DNA of 64,000 bases from Sva-07 sp963698565. GTDB taxonomy: Bacteria; Actinomycetota; Acidimicrobiia; Acidimicrobiales; Ilumatobacteraceae. Numbering within the stretch: position 1 is the first letter of the stretch; each line of letters opens with the position of its first letter. The translations under genes and the position numbers were made by a program. Below are positions 47,422 to 54,695 of this stretch, piece after piece. The stretch covers positions 147,870 to 211,869 of the forward strand of contig CAVORH010000006.1 of NCBI GenBank assembly GCA_963698565.1, given 5' to 3'. Under the pieces are notes generated by a model, which saw only the letters and a list, made by a program, of their open reading frames with translations, was not told the origin of the DNA and did no database searches.

Positions 47422-49206
47422 ATGACGTCCGACGTACTCGCGGTGCCGGTGCACGCCGACGCGAAGGCGACGCTCGGTGACCTGCGGCGAACCCGTCAAC
47501 GCCGGCGGCTCGGCGAGACCGACTGGTACGACATCGCCTACCGGGTCTATCTGTTCGCGCTGGTCGGCCTCGTCGTGGTCGTGTGGGTGTCGGACGCGAT
47601 CGACGGCGCGATCGGCGACGGCGTCGACACCCAGGACCTGCTCACCCGTGGTCCGGCGATCATCGGGCTGATGGTCGTGGTCGCCTTCGGGTTGGGGCTG
47701 CGCAGCGGCGCCGACGGTGGGCCGATCTCGATCGAGGTCGCCGACATCCGCCACGTGCTGCTCGCCCCGATCTCGCAGCGATCGGTGATGTTGCGTCCGA
47801 TCGGCCAGCGGTTGCGCTCCGCTGCGTTCGCGATCGGACTCTCCGGAGCGGTGCTCGGCCAGCTGATCGCCACGGAGGTCGAAGGTTCGCGGACCGCGTG
47901 GGCCGCTGCGTGCGGTGTCTACGGCGCGATCGTGGGCTCGACGTTCGTCGCGACCGCCGTCCTGAGCCATGCGCTCCGCGTCCCGCGCTGGGCCGCCACG
48001 CTCGTCGCCACGATCCTGGTGGCCTGGCAGGGTCTCGTGGCGTGGGGGATCTGGAACGACTCCGCCGACGGCCTCGCCCGAGTCGGCCCGGGCAACCTGG
48101 CCGGTCGACTCGCGCTGTGGGGGATCAGCCAGCGAGGGATCGACGTACTCGCGATCGTCGTTGCGGTGGCGATGGCCGCCGCCGCCCTGGCGCTCGGCGG
48201 GCGCCTCCGACTCGAGCCGCTCGCGCGGCGCGGCGAACTGGTGTCACAGCTGCGCTTCGCCGCAACGGTGCAGGATCTCCGCACGGTGGTGCAACTCCGC
48301 CGGCAGCTGCGCTCCGAGGTGTTGCGCACGCGACCGTGGGGGCAGCGCCACGTGCCCACGCGGCCAGCGCCCGGCACCCCGTCCCGGGCGCATCGTCGAC
48401 CGACGGCGACGCCGTCCGAGGCGCCGTCGAAAGCGCCCTCCAAGGCGCCAGCAGCATCGGTGAGCCCCGTGGTGCGACTGCGCCCGAGCACGGTGTGGCG
48501 GCGAGGGTCGCGGTCGCTGCGGCGCCTGCCGCTCGCCCGTCTCATCCGCATCGCCCTGCTCGCCGCCCTCGCCGGAGTGGGCGGGGCGCTGACCTACGAC
48601 TCGTCGCCGCTGTTCGGCCTGGTCCTGCTCGGCGCGCTGTTCCTCGTCGGACTCGAATCGCTCGAACCGTTGTCACAGGAGGTCGACCGTCCCGACCTCA
48701 CCGACGGCTACCCGATCGAGCGCGGCTGGGTCTTCGCCAACCACCTCCTCGCACCTGCCGTGCTGCTCGTCGGCATCGCGATCATCGGTGCGGCCACAGC
48801 GACGGCCATCGACCCGTCGTTGGCGCTCGGCGCCTTCGCGATCGCCGTCCCGATGGCCTGGGCCGGCGCGATGGGTGGCGTCGTGGTCACCGTCCTCGAT
48901 GCTCCCACCGCACCGAGCACCACCACGCTGCTCGGCACGCCCCGAGATGCCGAGACCAGTTTCGTCCCGCCGGAGTTCGCCGGGTTCAGCACGGTGATCA
49001 CGGCGATGATCCCGGTCGTGGTGAGCGCCGTCGGCACGATCCCCGTGTTCGTCGCCCGGTTCACCGACGACGCCGGCAGCGTCGGCCGATCGATCGTCGG
49101 CCTCGCCCTCTTCATCGCCGTCGGCGTCGTGTGGGTGCGCCGTCGCGATCCCTGGACCGCCAAGATCCGCAACTTCTTCGAAGAAGGGCGTGCTGCCGCA
49201 TCATGA
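47422..49206 (+). CDS. Large multi-pass membrane protein, probable ABC exporter permease
   Basis: A 594-residue protein with about ten or more hydrophobic helices in two groups, separated by a basic, Ser/Pro/Ala-rich loop near residues 310-350. It resembles ABC-2-type exporter permeases of the 'DUF6297' kind found in actinobacteria: EVADIRHVLLAPISQRSVMLRP at the coupling region, SQEVDRPDLTDGYPIERGWVF near the second half. The next gene encodes an ATPase and overlaps by ATGA, so both form one transporter. The substrate is unknown. Confidence 0.72.
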   Translation: MTSDVLAVPVHADAKATLGDLRRTRQRRRLGETDWYDIAYRVYLFALVGLVVVVWVSDAIDGAIGDGVDTQDLLTRGPAIIGLMVVVAFGLGLRSGADGGPISIEVADIRHVLLAPISQRSVMLRPIGQRLRSAAFAIGLSGAVLGQLIATEVEGSRTAWAAACGVYGAIVGSTFVATAVLSHALRVPRWAATLVATILVAWQGLVAWGIWNDSADGLARVGPGNLAGRLALWGISQRGIDVLAIVVAVAMAAAALALGGRLRLEPLARRGELVSQLRFAATVQDLRTVVQLRRQLRSEVLRTRPWGQRHVPTRPAPGTPSRAHRRPTATPSEAPSKAPSKAPAASVSPVVRLRPSTVWRRGSRSLRRLPLARLIRIALLAALAGVGGALTYDSSPLFGLVLLGALFLVGLESLEPLSQEVDRPDLTDGYPIERGWVFANHLLAPAVLLVGIAIIGAATATAIDPSLALGAFAIAVPMAWAGAMGGVVVTVLDAPTAPSTTTLLGTPRDAETSFVPPEFAGFSTVITAMIPVVVSAVGTIPVFVARFTDDAGSVGRSIVGLALFIAVGVVWVRRRDPWTAKIRNFFEEGRAAAS

Positions 49207-50072
49207 ACCAGCCATCGAAACCACGGTCGAACTCCCGATCCAACCGACCGGCGTCGAAACGACAGCGCCCCGCATCGGCTTCGGGGTCGACATCGGGGTC
49301 GCGATCCACGTCGAAGAGCACCCGCGAGCCCGCTGCCGACCGATCGGTCGCCCCGGCCAAGCGCGCACCGACCGGGCCACCGCCGGCGATCGAGACGATC
49401 GGGCTGGGCAAGTCCTACGGCGATGCACCGGCGTTGGCACCGCTCGACCTGAGCATCGGGGCCGGTGAACGGATCTCACTCATCGGCCACAACGGCAGCG
49501 GAAAGACCACGCTGATCCGCATGCTCGTCGGCATGCTCGAACCGACCGAGGGCAGCGCTCGGATCGCCGGTCACGAGATCGGTTCCCTGGAAGCCAAGGC
49601 CGCGGTGTCGTATCTCGCCGACCAGCCCGTGTTCTACGACGACCTCACCGTGTGGGAGCACCTGGAGTACATCGCTCGCCTGCACGGCACCGACGACTGG
49701 GAGCAGCAGGCCGTCGACCTCGTCGACATGGTCGGCCTGATGCCGCGCGTCGACGACCTCCCGATGACCTTCAGTCGCGGCCTCAAACAGAAGGCCGCGA
49801 TCACGATGGCGTTCGTTCGACCGTTCGACGTGATGCTGATCGACGAACCGTTCGTCGGCCTCGATCGCACCGGCCGCGAGGCACTGCTCGAGTTGCTCAC
49901 GCTCGCACACGGAGACGGCGCCACCATGGTGGTCGCCACCCACGAGCTGTCGAGCGTGAAGGAGAGCAGCCGCCTCATCGCCCTGAGCGGTGGCGAGCTG
50001 ACCTTCGACGGCCGCCCGGAGGACGCCGACCTGGCGAGCCTCACCGAGGGCATCCGCCAACGCGACGACTGA
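49203..50072 (+). CDS. ABC exporter ATP-binding protein
   Basis: A 289-residue ATPase with a Ser/Arg-rich N-terminal tail of about 60 residues. The core then has LIGHNGSGKTTLIRMLVG (Walker A), a degenerate signature MTFSRGLKQKAAITMAF, VMLIDEPFVGLDRTGREALLE (Walker B) and VVATHELSSV. The ABC signature is FSRGLKQK rather than LSGGQ, which is common in ABC-2 drug/lipid exporters. It pairs with the membrane protein that overlaps its start. Confidence 0.9.
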   Translation: MNQPSKPRSNSRSNRPASKRQRPASASGSTSGSRSTSKSTREPAADRSVAPAKRAPTGPPPAIETIGLGKSYGDAPALAPLDLSIGAGERISLIGHNGSGKTTLIRMLVGMLEPTEGSARIAGHEIGSLEAKAAVSYLADQPVFYDDLTVWEHLEYIARLHGTDDWEQQAVDLVDMVGLMPRVDDLPMTFSRGLKQKAAITMAFVRPFDVMLIDEPFVGLDRTGREALLELLTLAHGDGATMVVATHELSSVKESSRLIALSGGELTFDGRPEDADLASLTEGIRQRDD

Positions 50073-50132
50073 GACCGATCGTTCTTCCGATGAGAACGCA
50101 CACAGCCGGCGCGGTGGTCTAGCATCACCGTC

Positions 50133-50825
50133 ATGCAGGAGTTCGCTTCGGTCACCGCCTCGTCCTACGACGCCGCCTCACTCACCCCCTTGCTGAACGA
50201 GAAGGCAGCCGAAGGCTGGAGCGTCGTCTCGATCGTGTCGGCCGGAACCTCCATCGTGGCCTACCTCAGCCGCGAGACCGACGAGTTGGACATGCTCGAA
50301 GAAGCCGCCGTCGAGTTGGCCGTCGACGAGGCCATCGTCGAAGAAGCAGCCGCAGAAGTCGCCGTCGAGCAGGCCATCGTCGAAGAAGCAGCCGCAGAAG
50401 TCGCCGTCGAAGAGGCCATCGTCGAAGCAGCAGCCGCAGAAGTCGCCGTCGAAGAGGCCGTCGTCGAAGCAGCCGCCGAAGAAGTCGTTGCCGAGGCGAC
50501 CACCGAGCCGGCGGGCTGGGCCACGGAGCCCGCCACCGACACTCCGGCGCCTGCCGACGACTCGATCGCCAGTCTCGCAGCACAGGTCGGCGCAGCCGAC
50601 GCAGCCGCGACCACCGAGCCGGCCGCACAGCCCGCAGCGGCCGAACCCACGCTCGCTGCCGCGGAGCCGGCAGCTGCGGCGGCGCCCGCAGCCGAGCCGA
50701 CGGTTCCTGCCGGGTGGTACGCCGACCCGTCGGGCCGGTTCGAGCTCCGCTACTGGGACGGCACGGCGTGGACCGAGCACGTGTCACGAGCCGGCCAGCA
50801 GTTCACCGACCCGCCGGTCGCCTGA
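50133..50825 (+). CDS. DUF4177-like / Ala-Glu-Val repeat / DUF2510 protein
   Basis: A 230-residue protein in three parts. The first 50 residues (EFASVTASSYDAASLTPLLN, AAEGWSVVSIVSAGTS) look like DUF4177. A central acidic alpha-helical region has five 14-residue tandem repeats of the type EEAAAEVAVEEAIV. The last ~30 residues are a DUF2510 module, PAGWYADPSGRFELRYWDGT. A further Ala/Pro/Glu linker separates the last two parts. No signal peptide or membrane helix is visible. Function is unknown. It stands alone between the exporter and the MBL-Rieske gene. Confidence 0.72.
   Translation: MQEFASVTASSYDAASLTPLLNEKAAEGWSVVSIVSAGTSIVAYLSRETDELDMLEEAAVELAVDEAIVEEAAAEVAVEQAIVEEAAAEVAVEEAIVEAAAAEVAVEEAVVEAAAEEVVAEATTEPAGWATEPATDTPAPADDSIASLAAQVGAADAAATTEPAAQPAAAEPTLAAAEPAAAAAPAAEPTVPAGWYADPSGRFELRYWDGTAWTEHVSRAGQQFTDPPVA
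50298..50507. repeat. Five 42-bp (14-residue) tandem repeats
   Basis: Units code EEAAVELAVDEAIV, EEAAAEVAVEQAIV, EEAAAEVAVEEAIV, EAAAAEVAVEEAVV and a degenerate EAAAEEVVAEATTE. The period of 14 does not match a 7-residue heptad exactly but is two heptads, so a long amphipathic helix or coiled coil is likely. Confidence 0.85.
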
Positions 50826-50837
50826 TCCGCTCGAGTT

Positions 50838-50862
50838 GACCGCTCGCCGTCCGGGAGCGGTC
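50838..50862 (+). terminator. Hairpin after the DUF2510 gene
   Basis: GACCGCTC and GAGCGGTC form an 8-bp stem with a 9-nt loop, 12 bp after the stop codon of the preceding gene. There is no U-tract, so it may be a weak terminator or leader structure of the next gene. Confidence 0.35.
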
Positions 50863-50875
50863 GTACCCTGACGTC

Positions 50876-52438
50876 ATGCGCGCCACCTCCGTCGGCCATG
50901 CCGGCATGCTCATCGAGACCGACGCCGGCTCGGTGTTGTGCGACCCCTGGTTCGTGCCCGCGTTCTTCGGGTCGTGGTTCGTGTTCCCGCGCAACGACCA
51001 GCTGAGCGACGATCTGCGCGAGCGCATCGAGCGGGCCGACTTCCTCTACATCTCGCATCTCCACGGCGACCACCACGACGAGCCGTGGCTGCGTGAGCAT
51101 CTCCGTCGCGACATCCCGATCCTGCTGCCGGGATTCCCGACTCGGGAGCAGCAGCGCACGCTCCAAGCACTCGGTTTCACCGAGTTCATCCGCACCGTCG
51201 ACACCGAGGAGTTGGAGATCGCGCCCGGCCTCACCGTGGCGATCCATGTCGAGACGTCGATCACCGACGGGCCGGGCGGCGACTCCGCGCTGGTCGTGTC
51301 GGACGGCGAGTCGATCCTGGTCAACCAGAACGACTGCCGTACCAACGATCTCGCTCAGCTGCGCGCCCACGGCCCGGTCGATCTCCACTGGCTGCAGTTC
51401 TCGGGTGCGATCTGGTACCCGATGGTCTACGAGATGCCCGACGCGGAGAAGCGCGCACTGTGCGAGGCCAAGGTCGACGCGCAGTTCGCCCGGGCGATGC
51501 GCTACGTCGAGAACATCGACGCCCGCTACGTCGTTCCGAGCGCCGGCCCGCCCGCCTTCCTCGACCCGGACCTCTTCGGCCTCAACATGATCGACGGCGA
51601 CGAGCTGAGCATCTTCCCCGACCAGACCCACTTCCTGGAGCGTCTCGCGTCGGTCGGCCGCCAGGGGATCATGAACGTGCCGGGCACCACGATCGACATC
51701 GGCCCGGACGGCGTCGAGGTCACGCACCCGATCGACGACATCGACGCGATCTTCACCGACAAGCGGTCGTACCTGCGTGCGTACCAGGCCGACTGGATGC
51801 CGTGGCTCGACGAGTTGAAGGCGTCGTGGAACCCGCCGAGCACCGACCTGCTCACCACGCTGCAGGACTGGTGGGGGCCGCTGCTCGAGATGGCTCCCAC
51901 CCTGCGGGCCCAGGTGGGAGCCAACGTGCTGCTGCGCGCCGGTGATCTGCCGATCCTCGTCGACTTCCCCAACGGCGAGGTCCGGCTCCACGACGGCGAG
52001 GACTACGCGTTCCGTTTCGACATCCCCCGTGAACTCGTCGAGACCGTCGTCGCCCAGCGCGCCGTGGACTGGAGCAACTCGCTGTTGCTGTCGTGCCGCT
52101 TCACCGCGTGGCGCGAGGGCGAGTTCAACGAGTACGTCTACAACTTCCTCAAGTCGCTCTCGCGCGAGCGGATGCGGCGCGCCGAGGCCGAAGTGGTGCG
52201 CAAGCTGACCCCGATCGACGAGCTGACGGCGCGTGACGAGCCCGACATCCGAGTCGGCGACTTCGTGGTCCAGCGTCGCTGCCCTCACCGCAACGCCGAC
52301 CTCGCCGCATTCGGCGAGATCGACGGCTGCGACTTCGTGTGCACCCTGCACGGCTGGCGCTTCGATCTGGAGACGGGACGCAACAAGACGGCGTCCGACC
52401 GGCCGCTGCGCATCCGCCCCGCCACCCCCACCGACTGA
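50876..52438 (+). CDS. MBL-fold hydrolase fused to a C-terminal Rieske [2Fe-2S] domain
   Basis: A 520-residue protein. The N-terminal metallo-beta-lactamase domain has SHLHGDHHDEPWL (HxHxDH), and further sites around VNQNDCRTND and SAGPPAFLD. The last ~60 residues carry a Rieske site, RRCPHRNADLAAF...CDFVCTLHGWRF (CxH...CxxH). This MBL/Rieske combination recalls the CMP-sialic acid hydroxylase family, where the Rieske is at the other end. An oxidative role fed by an unknown electron donor is possible. It appears monocistronic. I cannot assign the substrate. Confidence 0.8.
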   Translation: MRATSVGHAGMLIETDAGSVLCDPWFVPAFFGSWFVFPRNDQLSDDLRERIERADFLYISHLHGDHHDEPWLREHLRRDIPILLPGFPTREQQRTLQALGFTEFIRTVDTEELEIAPGLTVAIHVETSITDGPGGDSALVVSDGESILVNQNDCRTNDLAQLRAHGPVDLHWLQFSGAIWYPMVYEMPDAEKRALCEAKVDAQFARAMRYVENIDARYVVPSAGPPAFLDPDLFGLNMIDGDELSIFPDQTHFLERLASVGRQGIMNVPGTTIDIGPDGVEVTHPIDDIDAIFTDKRSYLRAYQADWMPWLDELKASWNPPSTDLLTTLQDWWGPLLEMAPTLRAQVGANVLLRAGDLPILVDFPNGEVRLHDGEDYAFRFDIPRELVETVVAQRAVDWSNSLLLSCRFTAWREGEFNEYVYNFLKSLSRERMRRAEAEVVRKLTPIDELTARDEPDIRVGDFVVQRRCPHRNADLAAFGEIDGCDFVCTLHGWRFDLETGRNKTASDRPLRIRPATPTD

Positions 52439-52537
52439 ACCAACACGCACACCCCGCCACCCCGCGTTTGCGTCAAGATTCGGGCGGAACGGGCCACCGG
52501 AAACGCAACGCGAACGGGGGTGGGATAGGTTGGATGT

Positions 52538-53098
52538 GTGCTGGATCTCGGGATCGACCTGAACGTCTGGCCCTGGGTGTGGCTGGGCATCGCCGTGCTG
52601 TTCGCGATCGTCGAGCTCACGGCGCTCGCGGGCTCCTTCGTGCTGCTGCCGTTCGCCGTGTCGGCGTTCGCCGCCTCCCTGCTGGGCTTCTACGACGTAC
52701 CCATCGAGATCCAGTGGTTCGTGTTCGCCGTCGGTGGGGCGGTGCTCTGGATCCTGCTGTACCGGTACGCCAAACGGTTCGCGGGCGAGAACGAACTCGA
52801 GCCCGGCGTCGGCGCCGATCGCCTCCTGGGCTTGTCGGGCATCGTCACCACGACGATCGATCCCGACGACACCGACCGACGCGGCCGCGTGACGGCCCAT
52901 GGTGAGATCTGGGGAGCGATCTCCGGCAGCGGACAGGTCCTGCCCGTCGGAACCCATGTGCGCGTCACGGCAGTGAACGGCACCAAGGTCATCGTCGAGT
53001 CCACCGAACCCACCGCCACCGATCCCCCGCCGTCACCGCCGACGTCACCGCCGCCCCGCCGCCACCTTCACCCACCACCTAGCACGGAGGTCTCATGA
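52538..53098 (+). CDS. NfeD-family membrane protein
   Basis: A 186-residue protein starting at GTG 52538, with hydrophobic segments (WVWLGIAVLFAIVELTALAG, FVLLPFAVSAFAASLLGFY, QWFVFAVGGAVLWILLY). A C-terminal OB-fold follows (LLGLSGIVTTTID, GRVTAHGEIWGAISG, LPVGTHVRVTAVNGTKVIVE). NfeD proteins work with SPFH proteins at membrane microdomains, and the next gene encodes one, overlapping by ATGA. A Pro-rich tail ends the protein. Confidence 0.9.
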   Translation: MLDLGIDLNVWPWVWLGIAVLFAIVELTALAGSFVLLPFAVSAFAASLLGFYDVPIEIQWFVFAVGGAVLWILLYRYAKRFAGENELEPGVGADRLLGLSGIVTTTIDPDDTDRRGRVTAHGEIWGAISGSGQVLPVGTHVRVTAVNGTKVIVESTEPTATDPPPSPPTSPPPRRHLHPPPSTEVS

Positions 53099-54135
53099 AC
53101 CCCATCGCCATCGTCCTGATCGTCATCGCCCTCATCGGCATCCTGGTGTTGGCGGCTTCGGTCAAGATCGTGCGGCCGTACCAGCGGGGCCTCGTCGAAC
53201 GCCTGGGCAAGTACAAGACCACACGCGACCCGGGGCTCAATCTCATCCTGCCGTTCATCGAAACGATGCAGCTGATCGACATGCGCGAGCAGGTCGTCGA
53301 CGTGCCACCCCAGGAAGTGATCACGGCCGACAACGTCGTGGTCTCGGTGGACGCGGTCGTCTACTACGAGGCCACCGACCCGCAGCGCCTCGTGTACAAC
53401 GTCGCCGACTTCTTCACCGCGATCACCAAACTCGCCCAGACGAACCTCCGCAACCTGATCGGCGACCTCGAACTCGACCGGGCACTCACCTCGCGCGACA
53501 CGATCAACACGCAACTGCGCGACGTGCTCGACGACGCCACCGACAAGTGGGGTGTGCGGGTGGTGCGCGTCGAGATCCAGCGCATCGACCCGCCGCCGGA
53601 CATCGTGTCCGCGATGCACGCCCAGATGCGTGCGGAACGCGACCGGCGCGCCACGGTCACCGAGGCCAAGGGCTATCAGGAGGCGGCGATCGCTCGCGCC
53701 GACGGCGAACAACAGGCCGCGGTGCTGTCCGCGCAGGGTCGCAAGCAAGCAGCGATCCTCGACGCCGAGGGCCAGGCGCAGGCGATCGAGCTGCGTGCCA
53801 ACGCCGAGAAGCTGCGCCTCGAACTGGTCGGCGCCGGCGAGGGCAACGCCGCCAAGTCACGGCTGACCGGGATCAAGGACGCGCAGGCCGACAAGGCCGT
53901 CCTGACCGTCGAGTACCTGCAGGCACTCGAACGAATCGGTGACGGACGGGCCACCAAGCTCGTCATCCCCGCGGAGTTCTCGGGGTTGCTCGGCACCGTT
54001 GCCGCGCTGGCATCGGCGACCGGCGACGACGACACCGACGACGAGGTGCGTCCGAAGAACAGCCTCCCGATCCCCGACGACGACGACCGCGTCGATCTGC
54101 CCGAGCCCGACCGATCCGAGTTCCGGACCCGCTGA
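53095..54135 (+). CDS. SPFH/stomatin-like (band 7) protein
   Basis: A 346-residue protein with one N-terminal membrane anchor (IAIVLIVIALIGILVLAAS). The SPFH domain has VRPYQRGLVERLGKYK, NLILPFIETMQLIDMREQVVDVPPQEVITADNVVV, VYYEATDP and TLRD-like GDLELDRALTSRD. A long Ala/Glu/Arg coiled-coil tail follows (RAERDRRATVTEAKG...AQGRKQAAILDAEGQAQA). Such paraslipins scaffold membrane proteins and often assist proteases. It is coupled to the NfeD gene. Confidence 0.93.
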   Translation: MNPIAIVLIVIALIGILVLAASVKIVRPYQRGLVERLGKYKTTRDPGLNLILPFIETMQLIDMREQVVDVPPQEVITADNVVVSVDAVVYYEATDPQRLVYNVADFFTAITKLAQTNLRNLIGDLELDRALTSRDTINTQLRDVLDDATDKWGVRVVRVEIQRIDPPPDIVSAMHAQMRAERDRRATVTEAKGYQEAAIARADGEQQAAVLSAQGRKQAAILDAEGQAQAIELRANAEKLRLELVGAGEGNAAKSRLTGIKDAQADKAVLTVEYLQALERIGDGRATKLVIPAEFSGLLGTVAALASATGDDDTDDEVRPKNSLPIPDDDDRVDLPEPDRSEFRTR

Positions 54136-54137
54136 CC

Positions 54138-54695
54138 ATGCGCCGCATCGATGCCCCCCGAGCGGGCTGGTATCCGGACCCCGAGAGCCGGACGGCGCTG
54201 CGGTGGTGGGACGGCCTCGACTGGACCGACGCCCGCCGAGCCCCGCCGAGCCAGGCCGAGTTGCTGTCGTTCGAGAGCCAGGCCGCGTTCGAGGCCGCGC
54301 ACCGGTACGTGCCCCCGGTCGAGGACGCCCTGAGCACCGCGACCGCCGCCGCGAGCCGCGCCGGGCGGCAGGATTCGCAACAGGTGATCGAACAGGTCCG
54401 GCAAGCGACGCGCGAGGAGATCGACCGAGCCGCCGATGCGTTCGCCCGTCAGGCCCGATCGATGCGCAACGAGATCGAGCCGCTGATCTCGCAGTACTCG
54501 AACCGCATCGTCCGATGGATCAAGATCGCTGCGCTCGTCGCGATCGCGCTCCTGGTCGCCTACTTCGTGTTCCAGGTGGTGGCCCAGGCGAGCCTGTTCG
54601 AGTGGATCGGCGACCGCATCGACAACTTCACCAACCAGGAGAGCGCTCCCGGCTGGCCATCAGCGCCGGTCAGCGTGCCGACAGGCGGTAGCTGA
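54138..54695 (+). CDS. DUF2510 membrane protein
   Basis: A 185-residue protein with an N-terminal DUF2510 module (PRAGWYPDPESRTALRWWDG), a helical region with QQVIEQVRQATREEID, and one transmembrane helix (WIKIAALVAIALLVAYFVFQVV). It begins 2 bp after the SPFH stop, so it belongs to the same operon, probably as a partner in the membrane complex. Its last 26 bp overlap the end of the convergent beta-galactosidase gene. Confidence 0.75.
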   Translation: MRRIDAPRAGWYPDPESRTALRWWDGLDWTDARRAPPSQAELLSFESQAAFEAAHRYVPPVEDALSTATAAASRAGRQDSQQVIEQVRQATREEIDRAADAFARQARSMRNEIEPLISQYSNRIVRWIKIAALVAIALLVAYFVFQVVAQASLFEWIGDRIDNFTNQESAPGWPSAPVSVPTGGS

